Source of the DNA: Roseovarius sp.
GTDB taxonomy: Bacteria > Pseudomonadota > Alphaproteobacteria > Rhodobacterales > Rhodobacteraceae
DNA length: 64,000 nt
NCBI GenBank assembly: GCA_021775255.1
Contig: JAJFIA010000010.1
Location: 1 to 64,000, forward strand
Reading direction: 5' to 3'
The translations under genes were made by a program, and so were the position numbers. The notes below the pieces were generated by a model, which saw only the letters and a program-made list of their open reading frames with translations, was not told where the DNA came from and ran no database searches. Of the stretch, positions 33,283 through 41,281 are shown piece after piece. Numbering within the stretch: position 1 is the stretch's first letter; each line of letters opens with the position of its first letter.

Positions 33283-33510
33283 ATGAATACCAGATATGAT
33301 TTTGCAGGCGAGACCGGACGGCCGATTGTCTATGTGCGTGCGGTGAATGTGGCTGATCTGCCGCAGGAGATGCAGGAACAGGCGATGGGGCATGAGACGC
33401 TTTATGCGGTCTGTTCGGTTGAAGGCGAACGCCTTGCGCTGGTGCGCGACAGGGCGCTGGCCTTTGTTTTGGCACGGCAGAATGATATGGTGCCGGTGAC
33501 CGTGCATTGA
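33283..33510 (+). CDS. DUF1150 family protein
   Basis: The 75-residue protein (RPIVYVRAVNVADLPQEMQEQA, then TLYAVCSVEGERLALVRDRALAFVLARQNDMVPVTVH) fits DUF1150, a family found next to Hsp20 genes in alphaproteobacteria. Its role is unknown; linkage suggests a part in protein quality control. It follows the Hsp20 gene by five bases with a GGGGTGAGAG ribosome site. Confidence 0.85.
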   Translation: MNTRYDFAGETGRPIVYVRAVNVADLPQEMQEQAMGHETLYAVCSVEGERLALVRDRALAFVLARQNDMVPVTVH

Positions 33511-33600
33511 CCTGATTGAGTGCGCTCGCGCGCACGCAGCTTGTCTCGTCATCAGCCTGCGGCTTCTTCCTCGGGTTGGCGCATTTGGCCTGTGCCGGGG

Positions 33601-33870
33601 CTAAAAATTGGTATCTTGAATTTTTGAGTGCCCGGGAAAAGCAAAACCATTCAGAAATCCTTCATCTTCGAGCCGTTGCAAGGCCTCAATGATTTTATCC
33701 AGGCTGCGGGTATGGCGGATGATGGCATTGTCGCGGCTGATCTGATCCGGAGCGTGACGGATTTCATGCCGCAGGGTTTGGATCTCGGCCAGATCACGAC
33801 GGATCTGGCCGAGCAGAGTGGCGGCCTTGGCAGGTAGCACAGCTAAGCTGCACACAAGGCTTGAAAACAT
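33601..33870 (-). CDS. Unknown protein, uncertain start
   Basis: The frame from the ATG at 33870 gives 89 residues: a hydrophobic start (MFSSLVCSLAVLPAKAATLL) and helical, charged sequence (LGQIRRDLAEIQTLRHEIRHAP... TRSLDKIIEALQRLEDEGF). The same frame is open upstream to a TTG at 34017 (138 residues), but this part is AT-rich and no ribosome site supports either start. No family is recognised. It lies head-to-head with the S24-like regulator in an AT-richer patch, which suggests an accessory origin. It may also be noncoding. Confidence 0.35.
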   Translation of the reverse strand: MFSSLVCSLAVLPAKAATLLGQIRRDLAEIQTLRHEIRHAPDQISRDNAIIRHTRSLDKIIEALQRLEDEGFLNGFAFPGHSKIQDTNF

Positions 33871-34033
33871 GAGCTTTTGGCCTGTGGAGCCCCCCTGGAT
33901 GGTGGGTAAAGCCCGGCTTTCAAATTGATCAACAGTAACATGCTCAACCTCACAACCTAACCATTGCACTGATTCAGTATACGCACTTTTATGGTGTAAT
34001 CCACTCTTTTTGTGCAATTATTTACACAATGGG

Positions 34034-34043
34034 TAAAATTTTA
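34034..34043. promoter_or_regulatory. TAAAATTTTA palindrome upstream of the S24-like gene
   Basis: A 10-base perfect palindrome 42 bases upstream of the GTG at 34085, in an AT-rich patch between two divergent genes. It is a candidate operator for autoregulation, but AT-rich palindromes arise easily by chance. Confidence 0.2.
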
Positions 34044-34084
34044 ACTATCTAGTCAGCTTTGTTTATTCATGCCATTGCCGAAGG

Positions 34085-34756
34085 GTGACACGCTTTGAAT
34101 TGAATCATCTGAGAGCCTTTGCGCAGGAAGGAATTGCCCGTCATGGGCTGCGGGGCTATGCGCGCAAGCTGGACCTCGATTTGGGCACGTTACGCAGCTT
34201 GCGGGATGGCCGCGATATTCAATCCTCGAAAATGATCGGCATTGTCGAGGCCATGGGGCGGAGCCTTCTTATCAGTGATGCCCCCGGTGGTGCGCCTGCC
34301 CGCAAGGGCGGGTTCGGCGAGGCTTCCGATGCCGGGGATGAGCCGCCGGAAGAAGCGTTGCGTCAGGGCTATCTGCCGATCCCCTATCACCCGGCACAGC
34401 GGCAATATGGCGCCTCGGCCCCGGTGGCCTTTACCCGCGCGTGGCTTGACGGGCAGGGATTTGCCCCCGAAAATCTGTGCTGTGTTCATGCGCCCGATGA
34501 CAGGCTCGCGCCGGTCATCGGCAAAGATGCATTGTGCATGATTGACAAGGCCGAGTGGCAGGTGCGCGATCATGCTGTCTGGGCGCATCTGGAAGCCGGG
34601 CAATTACGGCTGAATTATCTCAGCCAGCCAGAGCCGGGGGTGATGCTGATCACGGATGCTGATCCGGCAACACCGCCGATGTTGCGCCGGGGGGCGGAGC
34701 TGGACGAACTGATGCTCCTGGGCCGGGTAGTCTGGGCGGGAGCGTTAAAGCGCTGA
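34085..34756 (+). CDS. S24/LexA-like regulator lacking the catalytic serine (probable)
   Basis: The 223-residue protein has a short N-terminal helical region resembling a phage-repressor DNA-binding domain (GLRGYARKLDLDLGTLRSLRDGRDIQSSKMIGIVEAMGRSLL). An S24-like C-terminal domain follows (YGASAPVAFTRAWLDGQGFAPENLCCVHAPDDRLAPVIGKDALCMIDKAEWQVRDHAVWAHLEAGQLRL). Where LexA-type peptidases have the GDSM(E/S)P serine, this protein has APDDRLAP, so self-cleavage seems lost. It would then act as a plain repressor or sensor. The start codon is GTG at 34085 with GAAGG just upstream. No target is evident; a TAAAATTTTA palindrome lies at 34034-34043. Confidence 0.6.
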   Translation: MTRFELNHLRAFAQEGIARHGLRGYARKLDLDLGTLRSLRDGRDIQSSKMIGIVEAMGRSLLISDAPGGAPARKGGFGEASDAGDEPPEEALRQGYLPIPYHPAQRQYGASAPVAFTRAWLDGQGFAPENLCCVHAPDDRLAPVIGKDALCMIDKAEWQVRDHAVWAHLEAGQLRLNYLSQPEPGVMLITDADPATPPMLRRGAELDELMLLGRVVWAGALKR

Positions 34757-34792
34757 CAACACCCCCCGAACCTGATCCGGGGCAATGCTGTG

Positions 34793-35041
34793 CTATTTCT
34801 TCGCGGCGGTTTCCAATGCGTCGAGCCGGGCTTTCAGCGCTTCATTTTCCTCGCGGGCTTTTTGTGCCATGGCGCGCACCGCGTCAAATTCCTCGCGGGT
34901 GACAAAATCACGGTCCGCCAGCCAGCGGTCGATCATCGAGCTCATCGCCGTGCTGGCCTCGTCCTTGGCACCCTGAGCCACGCCCATGGCGTTGGTCATC
35001 AGCTTGGATATATCATCAAGCACTTTATTGCGGGTTTGCAT
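34793..35041 (-). CDS. UbiK-like accessory factor (BMFP domain)
   Basis: The 82-residue protein matches the BMFP/YqiC (UbiK) family: DDISKLMTNAMGVAQGAKDEASTAMSSMIDRWLADRDFVTREEFDAVRAMAQKAREENEALKARLDALE, an amphipathic helix followed by a coiled coil. In E. coli UbiK binds membranes and helps ubiquinone synthesis under aerobic conditions. The MxxxRxxxxxDFVxREEFxxxRxMAxxAREEN pattern is diagnostic. It is divergent from lgt. Confidence 0.85.
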   Translation of the reverse strand: MQTRNKVLDDISKLMTNAMGVAQGAKDEASTAMSSMIDRWLADRDFVTREEFDAVRAMAQKAREENEALKARLDALETAAKK

Positions 35042-35148
35042 GATTGCCCCTTTTTGCAGTTGCGTTTGGCCTTATATGGGGGGAAACAGACTATATCACA
35101 AGGTTGGCTTCCCCGGTTGGCCGCAGGCAGGAAAGACAAAAACAGGCC

Positions 35149-36042
35149 ATGATCCCTTTTCCCAATATATCCCCCGAGATTTTCACAATCTCACTTTTTG
35201 GCGGTGAATTTTCGCTGCGCTGGTATGCGCTTTCTTATATTGTAGGTATCCTGCTGGGCTGGCGGCTGGTGGTGGCGACGGTCAAGCGCCCGCAATTGTA
35301 TCGTGAGGGGCAGGCCGTGATCACCCCTGCGCAGGTTGAAGATCTGCTGACATGGGTGATTTTGGGTGTCATCCTTGGCGGGCGTCTGGGTTATGTGGTG
35401 TTTTACAAGGGGTTGTATTACCTGCAACACCCGCTCGAGGTTTTCATGGTCTGGACCGGCGGCATGTCATTTCATGGCGGGCTGATCGGGGTGATCATTG
35501 CCTGTTTTGCCTTTGCCTGGCGCAGGCGGCTTGAGGGGTTTTCCGTGGCCGATCTGTTGTGTCTGGGCACGCCGATTGGCCTTTTGCTGGGGCGGATCGC
35601 CAATTTCATCAATGCCGAGCTGTGGGGGCGGCCCACGGATCTGCCCTGGGGGGTGATATTCCCCGGTGCCTATGCGCAGGATTGCCCCGGTATTGTAGGT
35701 GCCTGTGCGCGCCATCCCTCGCAGCTTTATGAGGCGCTGCTGGAAGGGGCCATTCTGGGGCTGATACTTTTATATGTGGTGTATCGCCGGGGCTGGCTGA
35801 AATGGCCGGGCATGGTGACGGGGCTGTTTTTCATTGGCTACGGGATTTCGCGCTTTCTGGTTGAGCTGGTGCGACAGGCGGATGCACAATTTATCACGGC
35901 GGATAATCCGATGGGTTATGTGCTGCATATGGGCGGCTTTGGCCTGAGCATGGGGCAGCTATTATCGCTGCCAATGATTGCCTTTGGCGCGGGGCTGATC
36001 ATCCGGGCGCGGCGCAGGAAGGCGCGCGTGCTGGCCGCATGA
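35149..36042 (+). CDS. lgt: Prolipoprotein diacylglyceryl transferase
   Basis: Lgt transfers diacylglycerol from phosphatidylglycerol to the lipobox cysteine of prolipoproteins, so it is needed for the lipoproteins encoded at 2854 and 47986. The 297-residue, seven-helix protein has the signature [33 protein letters not shown] and the essential His-x-x-GG region, [13 protein letters not shown] and [14 protein letters not shown] are also conserved. Start 35149 ([12 protein letters not shown]) is preferred to the long frame from 35044. It overlaps the next gene by ATGA. Confidence 0.97.
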   Translation: MIPFPNISPEIFTISLFGGEFSLRWYALSYIVGILLGWRLVVATVKRPQLYREGQAVITPAQVEDLLTWVILGVILGGRLGYVVFYKGLYYLQHPLEVFMVWTGGMSFHGGLIGVIIACFAFAWRRRLEGFSVADLLCLGTPIGLLLGRIANFINAELWGRPTDLPWGVIFPGAYAQDCPGIVGACARHPSQLYEALLEGAILGLILLYVVYRRGWLKWPGMVTGLFFIGYGISRFLVELVRQADAQFITADNPMGYVLHMGGFGLSMGQLLSLPMIAFGAGLIIRARRRKARVLAA

Positions 36043-37100
36043 GCGATCTGCGCCCGCTGCTGATTGCGCAGATAAAGGCGCAAGGCCCGATCACGCTGGC
36101 GGATTTTATGGCAACCTGCCTGATGCATCCCGAGCATGGCTATTACGCCACGCGCGATCCTTTTGGTGCCGCGGGCGATTTCATCACCGCGCCCGAGATC
36201 AGCCAGATGTTTGGCGAGCTTGTGGGGCTGAGCCTTGCGCAAAGCTGGCTGGATCAGGGGGCACCTGCGCCGTTCATTCTGGCCGAGGCCGGACCGGGCC
36301 GGGGCACGATGATGGCCGATATTCTGCGCGCCACCCGGCAAGTGCCGGGGTTTCATGCGGCGATGCGGCTGCATCTGATTGAGACGTCACCGACCTTGCG
36401 CCAAGCCCAGCACCAGGCGCTGGGGCGGGGGGATATTATCTGGCACGACAGTTTTGTGGATTTGCCGGATTTGCCGCTTTATCTGCTGGCCAATGAGTTT
36501 TTTGATGCCTTGCCCATTCGGCAGGTTCTGCGCGATGGCGGGCATTGGCGCGAGCGCTGTGTTGGTGTGACCGGGGGCGATCTTGGCTTTGGCCTGTCCG
36601 CGCCGATGGCCATTGCCGGGCTTGAGCCACGGCTGGAGGATACCAAGGACGGAGATATTGTCGAGTTCAGCCCGCAGGCCCGCGCCGTTGCCGCTTTGAT
36701 AGGCAATCACATAGAGGCCAAAGGCGGCGCGGCCTTGATCATTGATTACGGCGACTGGCATTCCCTTGGAGATACGTTTCAGGCCGTGAAGGGGCATGAG
36801 ATCATCCCCCCGCTGGCCGATCCGGGGCTGGCGGATCTCACGGCGCATGTGGATTTTGCGGCACTCGCGGATGCCACCGCCTCGGGCTACAGCCGTCTGA
36901 CCCCTCAAGGCGTGTTTCTGGAACGGCTGGGCATTACCCAAAGAGCGCAGGCGCTGACGGCGGGGATGTCAGGCGAGGCGCTGGATAGTCATATCAGCGC
37001 ACATCGGCGCTTGACCCATGCCGAAGAAATGGGGAACCTGTTCAAGGTGATGGCGTTTTATCCCAAATCCGCCACACCACCACCGGGACTGGAACCATGA
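36039..37100 (+). CDS. MidA/NDUFAF7-type SAM-dependent methyltransferase (DUF185)
   Basis: The 353-residue protein matches the DUF185 family, whose human member NDUFAF7 dimethylates an arginine of the NDUFS2 subunit of complex I. Motifs: [58 protein letters not shown] (SAM-binding glycine loop), [27 protein letters not shown] and [10 protein letters not shown] role in complex I assembly is plausible by homology. It is coupled to lgt and pgeF by ATGA overlaps on both sides. Confidence 0.93.
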   Translation: MSDLRPLLIAQIKAQGPITLADFMATCLMHPEHGYYATRDPFGAAGDFITAPEISQMFGELVGLSLAQSWLDQGAPAPFILAEAGPGRGTMMADILRATRQVPGFHAAMRLHLIETSPTLRQAQHQALGRGDIIWHDSFVDLPDLPLYLLANEFFDALPIRQVLRDGGHWRERCVGVTGGDLGFGLSAPMAIAGLEPRLEDTKDGDIVEFSPQARAVAALIGNHIEAKGGAALIIDYGDWHSLGDTFQAVKGHEIIPPLADPGLADLTAHVDFAALADATASGYSRLTPQGVFLERLGITQRAQALTAGMSGEALDSHISAHRRLTHAEEMGNLFKVMAFYPKSATPPPGLEP

Positions 37101-37852
37101 CTCTTGAAATCCTTACCGCAGAAAGCCTGACACCGCTGCATCACGGGTTTTTCACCCGCAAGGGCGGGGCCTCATCGGGGATATTCAAGGGCTTGAATTG
37201 CGGGCCGGGATCCTCGGATCAGGCCGGGGTTGTGGCCGTCAACCGCGCCCGCGTGGCCGAGGCGATGCAGGTGCCAACGGATCATCTGATCTCACTGCAT
37301 CAGGTACACTCAAAGGATGTTATCCATGTTGAGGCACCGCTTGCCGAGCGCCCCAAGGCCGATGCGATGGTCACGGCCACCCCGGGGCTGGCGCTGGGCA
37401 TTCTCACGGCCGATTGCCAGCCGGTTTTGTTTGCCGATGCGCGCGCGGGCGTTATCGGGGCGGCGCATGCGGGATGGCGCGGGGCATTGGACGGCGTGCT
37501 GGAGGCCACGGTGGATGCGATGGAAGGCCTGGGGGCCACCCGCGCGAATTTATCTGCCGTCATCGGCCCGTCGATCAGTCAGGCGGCCTATGAGGTTGGG
37601 CAGGAATTCATCGAGACATTTATGGATGATGACCCGGAGAATGCCCGGTTTTTCGCAGGCGGCCGCGAGCGGCATTATCAGTTTGATCTGCCGGGGTTTG
37701 GCCTGCACCGTTTGCGCCGCGCGGGCGTGGGGCGGGCCGCTTATACCCGCCACTGTACCTATAGCGATGCCGGGCGATTTTATTCATACCGCAGGGCGAC
37801 TCATACCAATGAAGCAGATTATGGAAGATTGATCGCCGCGATCAGGCTGTGA
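37097..37852 (+). CDS. pgeF: Peptidoglycan-editing factor/purine nucleoside phosphorylase (laccase domain, YfiH)
   Basis: The 251-residue protein has the YfiH/DUF152 zinc-site motifs HQVHSKDV, TADCQPVLF and GAAHAGWRGALDGVLEATV. It also has AVIGPSISQAAYEVG and the C-terminal RHCTYSDAGRFYSYRR. E. coli PgeF removes misplaced residues from peptidoglycan precursors, and relatives have purine nucleoside phosphorylase or laccase-like activity. It ends the lgt-midA-pgeF operon; an AT-rich spacer follows. Confidence 0.94.
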   Translation: MTLEILTAESLTPLHHGFFTRKGGASSGIFKGLNCGPGSSDQAGVVAVNRARVAEAMQVPTDHLISLHQVHSKDVIHVEAPLAERPKADAMVTATPGLALGILTADCQPVLFADARAGVIGAAHAGWRGALDGVLEATVDAMEGLGATRANLSAVIGPSISQAAYEVGQEFIETFMDDDPENARFFAGGRERHYQFDLPGFGLHRLRRAGVGRAAYTRHCTYSDAGRFYSYRRATHTNEADYGRLIAAIRL

Positions 37853-38126
37853 TTCGGACATTTTAAGGGCAATCTGGCCAGTTTTCCGGCAATAATTAAA
37901 TTCATTAAACTTTGCAAAGTTTTTCTAATTTTATAAATATTGATAAATAACAATATATTAGCGAGATATTATTTTAAAAGATCATCAACCAATAGCCCTG
38001 CATCAAGAAATTCTAAAAAATGGTTAATTCGTCAAATCATGGCCGCAAAGCATTTCTATATTGAACTTACGACTAACGGACCTGCGTCCGGATTTATTGG
38101 GTGGACGAATTAAAAGGAACGGGATC
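37853..38126. other. AT-rich spacer upstream of a very small gene
   Basis: These 274 bases contain no gene and are sharply more AT-rich than their surroundings, especially 37890-38040 (long runs of A/T such as ATAAATATTGATAAATAACA). Near the end, CGGAC (38077-38081) and GTCCG (38086-38090) form a 5-base stem with a CTGC loop. The stretch probably holds the promoter and leader of the 33-codon gene that follows, or is foreign DNA. Confidence 0.5.
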
Positions 38127-38228
38127 ATGACGAAGCGTTGGATGCAATCAATACTCAAGACAAGCAAGACAGAATTGCCAGTTTTGCCTTATCGTGCGGG
38201 CTCACAACTGATCCGCAAGGCAGCCTGA
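38127..38228 (+). CDS. 33-residue basic peptide gene
   Basis: ATG at 38127 is preceded by AAAAGGAACGGG (AAGGA nine bases away) and opens a 33-codon frame ending in TGA at 38226. The product is basic and has no membrane segment: MTKRWMQSILKTSKTELP, then VLPYRAGSQLIRKAA. Similar short proteins starting (M)xxRWMxSxxxT and containing LPxxRG are, from memory, annotated in other Rhodobacteraceae. Function is unknown. The good ribosome site, and the codon use compared with the AT-rich surroundings, favour a real gene. Confidence 0.6.
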   Translation: MTKRWMQSILKTSKTELPVLPYRAGSQLIRKAA

Positions 38229-38651
38229 TCATATTGGTCGGACTGGGCAAACAGATTTAAGATTTTGGGCCAATAATTACGCCCTGACATATACCTGAGG
38301 TGCTACTTCAAGAAGACCCGGTGACGTGAATAATTTGGGACCACAAATTACCTTACCGGTAAAATGAACAAGCAGTTTCGCAGATCATCCCCCTTCTGGG
38401 CTGATGATCTGCGGCACTCAGAAACTATATGCGACTACCAGTGCGGGAATGCGGGAAAGACATTCCAGAAGAACCAACAATGCGTCTGCAGCCGGTGAAA
38501 CCCAACGTGGTTAGGTAACGGCTTTTATGCGCCATGCTGATTTGCCGGGTTCCGGCATTTCGCGGGGCGTGTGCAGGATAGGTGTGTGTGCTCCCTTGGG
38601 GGTAACGAGTGAAGATTTGCGTGTAAACGCATTTTAGGAAGGTGAGAAAAC
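38229..38651. other. Structured noncoding stretch before the Hint-domain gene
   Basis: No credible gene is seen in these 423 bases. A 44-codon frame from 38364 lacks a ribosome site and would read through a hairpin. Three inverted repeats follow one another at 38331-38350, 38353-38362 and 38379-38413. The final 60 bases form the leader of the Hint-domain gene with GGAAGGTGAG ahead of its ATG. Confidence 0.5.
38331..38413. repeat. Row of three inverted repeats (candidate RNA structure or operators)
   Basis: TAATTTG/CAAATTA (38331-38337 and 38344-38350, loop GGACCA). TTACCGGTAA palindrome (38353-38362). CGCAGATCATC/GATGATCTGCG (38379-38389 and 38403-38413), an 11-base perfect stem whose loop includes CCCCCTTCTGGG. 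The last hairpin exposes a pyrimidine-rich CCCCCTTCT loop, as seen in regulatory small RNAs that bind ribosome sites. Whether this is RNA or DNA signal is open. Confidence 0.45.
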
Positions 38652-39401
38652 ATGGCTATGTCATCACATGCTGCGGATATCTCGACCATTGCCACTGCGC
38701 AAAAACCCGTGGTGCCTGTGGGGCCTGTGCAAAAAACATCCACGGTGCGCAAATGTGAGATCAGCAGCCTGCGATCGGATGGAACCGTGCGGGTGTCCGA
38801 GCAGATCATCCCGGCAACAGCCAGATTTGAAACCGCCTTTTCAGGTTTCGCGCGCGGAACATTGCTGGATACCGATCAGGGGCCGGTGGCAGTGGAAGAT
38901 CTGCATCCGGGGATGCGGCTGATGACTGCGGAATTTGGCGCGTCACCTCTTTTATGGGTGGGGTCCATCACATTACTGCCTAAAATCAATGGCCAGGCCC
39001 GGGTTGATGATTGTCTGACCCGGGTGATGGCGGATACATACGGCATGTCGCGCCCCGATTGTGATTTTATTGCCGGGCCGGGGGGGCGTATTTTGGCGCG
39101 TTCGCCCCATTCCGATGATACCCATAAAGCAAAGCGAATGCTGATCCCGGTGCGCGATCTGGCCAATGGCATGACTGTGATTGAGATCACGCCGCCACGC
39201 CCGGTGCAGGTGTATCATGTGTGCCTGAAAAATCATGCTACCCTCACGGCGGCCGGGCTTGAAGTGGAAAGCTATCACCCCGGATACGGGTTTGAACATG
39301 CGATGGGGGCCAATCTGCTGGCGTTTTTCCTGTCGCTGTTTCCACATATCAACAAGCCAGAAGATTTTGGCAGATTGTCGCATCCGCGCCTGCCGTTTTG
39401 A
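38652..39401 (+). CDS. Hint-domain protein lacking the usual N-terminal cysteine
   Basis: The 249-residue protein has the Hint (hedgehog/intein) pattern common in Rhodobacterales: FARGTLLDTDQGPVAVEDLHPGMRLMTAEFGASPLLWVGSITL, a central LIPVRDLANGMTVIE, and the C-terminal VYHVCLKNHATLTAAGLEVESYHPG with the conserved HxxxxxxGxxxES. Normally a Cys opens the domain (CFxxGTxI); here it is SGFARGTLL, so auto-processing should not occur. The N-terminal 60 residues show no signal peptide. Start 38652 follows GGAAGGTGAGAAAAC. It is preceded by the structured spacer and converges on the Lrp gene. Confidence 0.8.
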   Translation: MAMSSHAADISTIATAQKPVVPVGPVQKTSTVRKCEISSLRSDGTVRVSEQIIPATARFETAFSGFARGTLLDTDQGPVAVEDLHPGMRLMTAEFGASPLLWVGSITLLPKINGQARVDDCLTRVMADTYGMSRPDCDFIAGPGGRILARSPHSDDTHKAKRMLIPVRDLANGMTVIEITPPRPVQVYHVCLKNHATLTAAGLEVESYHPGYGFEHAMGANLLAFFLSLFPHINKPEDFGRLSHPRLPF

Positions 39402-39420
39402 CCCTGGGAAGGGTAACTTT

Positions 39421-39457
39421 CGGGCCTGGCTTTTTCAGTTTTGATTAGCCGGGCCCG
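39421..39457. terminator. Hairpin between convergent Hint and Lrp genes
   Basis: CGGGCCTGGC (39421-39430) pairs with GCCGGGCCCG (39448-39457) with one T-G pair. The loop includes TTTTTCAGTTTT. It sits 20 bases after the Hint stop and five before the Lrp stop, where a shared terminator is expected, though there is no T-run right after the stem. Confidence 0.5.
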
Positions 39458-39461
39458 ATAC

Positions 39462-39962
39462 TCAGGCGTTTTGTGAAAGCCGTTCTTCGAGAATGTCAAA
39501 CGGCACGCCCGGCTCATCCTTGGCGCCGCGGATCACCAATGAGGTTTTGACGCTGGCCACATTATCCGCCGCCGTCAGCTCTTCCGTCAGGAAGCGCTGG
39601 AATGTGGAAAGATCAGGGGCCACGCATTTCAGGATGAAATCAACCTCGCCATTGAGCATGTGGCATTCGCGCACCAAAGGCCAGGTGCGGCACCGCGCCT
39701 CGAACGCGCTCAGATCGGCCTCGGCCTGCGATTGCAGCCCGACCATGGCGTAAACCTGCACTTCAAATCCCAGCGCGCGGGGGTCTACATCGGCGTGATA
39801 GCCGCGGATAAAGCCGGTTTCCTCAAGCGTGCGCACCCGGCGCAGGCAGGGCGGGGCCGAAATGCCAACGCGCTTGGCCAGCTCAACATTGGTCATGCGG
39901 CCATCGGCCTGCAATTCGGCCAGTATTTTGCGGTCAATCGGATCAAGGCGGGATGACGGCAT
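39462..39962 (-). CDS. Lrp/AsnC family transcriptional regulator
   Basis: The 166-residue protein has an N-terminal helix-turn-helix (LDPIDRKILAELQADGRMTNVELAKRVGISAPPCLRRVRTLEETGFIRGYHADVD) and a C-terminal RAM/AsnC ligand domain (VQVYAMVGLQSQAEADLSAFEARC, VRECHMLNGEVDFILKCVAPDLSTFQRFL). It is an amino-acid-responsive regulator; the ligand is unknown. The upstream hairpin-like palindrome at 39984-40025 is a likely autoregulatory site. It is divergent from trxB. Confidence 0.94.
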   Translation of the reverse strand: MPSSRLDPIDRKILAELQADGRMTNVELAKRVGISAPPCLRRVRTLEETGFIRGYHADVDPRALGFEVQVYAMVGLQSQAEADLSAFEARCRTWPLVRECHMLNGEVDFILKCVAPDLSTFQRFLTEELTAADNVASVKTSLVIRGAKDEPGVPFDILEERLSQNA

Positions 39963-40281
39963 TGGCGGAACTCCTGTTGTAAAGCGTTTCGGGTTTTACC
40001 TGAAACAGGTAAAAAGCCTAAACGCCGCGCAACGTCTAATTGTTTCGCGCGTTTCGCTGCTAACCTGCTGCTCAGGTTTTTCGCGAAACACTTTATTCGC
40101 GATTATTATAGCACCCCCAATCCACGCGCAATATTATTTCGCCCTGACGCAAGATCATTTCGCAATATGCCGGGAAAATTTTGCCGTGACCATCCGGTTT
40201 GAGGGGGTTACATGCCCGGCGCGGCCCCGCTATATCGGGGGCAGCAGAATTCTCAATCTTTGACATTAAGGGAAAATTTCC
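39963..40281. other. Divergent promoter region Lrp/trxB
   Basis: No gene is seen in these 319 bases. Besides the large palindrome at 39984-40025 there is TTTCGCGAAA at 40079-40088 and several TTTCGCG-like repeats (40041-40060). The trxB ribosome site (AAGGGAAAATTTCC) is at its right edge. Confidence 0.5.
39984..40025. promoter_or_regulatory. Long interrupted palindrome upstream of the Lrp gene
   Basis: TTTTACCTG (39994-40002), centre AAA, CAGGTAAAA (40006-40014) is a perfect 9-base inverted repeat. It is nested in outer arms GCGTTT (39984-39989) and AAACGC (40020-40025). It lies 20-60 bases upstream of the Lrp start (39962). This is a strong operator candidate for Lrp autoregulation. Confidence 0.6.
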
Positions 40282-41217
40282 ATGGCTGATACCCGTCATA
40301 TACGTGTTTTGATCATTGGCTCCGGCCCTGCCGGCTATACTGCGGGCATCTATGCCAGCCGCGCCATGCTCAACCCGCTTCTGGTTCAGGGGATCGAGCC
40401 GGGCGGACAACTGACCACCACCACAGATGTGGAAAATTATCCCGGCTTTACCGAGGTACAGGGCCCCGACCTGATGATCAAAATGCAAGAGCACGCAGCC
40501 GCGATGGGATGCGAGATTGTCGGCGATATCATCACTGATCTGGATGTCAGCAAACGGCCGTTTACCGCCACTGGCGATAGCGGCACAATTTACACGGCGG
40601 ATGCGGTAATTCTGGCCACCGGGGCGCGGGCCAAATGGCTGGGGCTGGAAAGCGAAGAGGCGTTCAAGGGCTTTGGGGTTTCTGCCTGCGCCACCTGTGA
40701 CGGATTTTTCTATCGCGGCGAAGAGATCGTTGTGGTGGGCGGCGGCAATACGGCCGTGGAAGAGGCGCTGTTTTTGACAAATTTTGCCTCAAAAGTCACG
40801 CTCATTCATCGCCGCGATGAGCTCAGATCCGAGAAAATTCTGCAAGACCGGCTGTTGAAAAATCCCAAGATCGAGCCGCTTTGGTTTCATGAATTGCAAG
40901 AGGTCGTGGGCGAGGATAACCCCAAAGGTGTGACCGGCGTGAAAGTGCGCCACACCAAGACCGGTGAGATTACCGAGATCCCCTGCAAGGGCGTGTTCAT
41001 TGCCATCGGTCATGCGCCTGCCAATGAATTGGTGAAAGACACGCTTGAGACGCATATGGGCGGCTATGTTGTGACACAGCCTGACAGCACGGCCACATCA
41101 ATCCCCGGCGTTTTTGCCGCTGGCGACCTGACCGATCACAAATACCGCCAGGCGGTCACATCCGCCGGAATGGGCTGCATGGCCGCGCTTGAGACGGAGC
41201 GGTTTTTGAGTGAGTGA
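40282..41217 (+). CDS. trxB: Thioredoxin-disulfide reductase
   Basis: TrxB passes electrons from NADPH through FAD and a redox disulfide to thioredoxin. The 311-residue protein has the FAD site GSGPAGYTAGIYASRA (near residue 12), the redox centre CATCDGFF (Cys-Ala-Thr-Cys), the NADPH site GGGNTAVEEALFLTNFASKVTLIHRRDELRSEKIL, and the C-terminal PGVFAAGDLTDHKYRQAVTSAGMGCMAALE. All are standard low-molecular-weight TrxB features. Confidence 0.97.
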   Translation: MADTRHIRVLIIGSGPAGYTAGIYASRAMLNPLLVQGIEPGGQLTTTTDVENYPGFTEVQGPDLMIKMQEHAAAMGCEIVGDIITDLDVSKRPFTATGDSGTIYTADAVILATGARAKWLGLESEEAFKGFGVSACATCDGFFYRGEEIVVVGGGNTAVEEALFLTNFASKVTLIHRRDELRSEKILQDRLLKNPKIEPLWFHELQEVVGEDNPKGVTGVKVRHTKTGEITEIPCKGVFIAIGHAPANELVKDTLETHMGGYVVTQPDSTATSIPGVFAAGDLTDHKYRQAVTSAGMGCMAALETERFLSE

Positions 41218-41281
41218 TGCCGGATAACCAAAGACGGAGATAAATCATCCCGCGCGGTCAAATCTGGTTCATTCACCCTGC

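Noticed and set aside
38331-38413. CRISPR-like repeats
   Set aside because: The inverted repeats differ from each other in sequence and spacing; there are no direct repeats with spacers and no cas genes.
38364-38498. 44-codon forward frame beginning MNKQFRRSSPFW
   Set aside because: No ribosome site, and it runs through the perfect 11-base hairpin; cysteine-rich content looks random.
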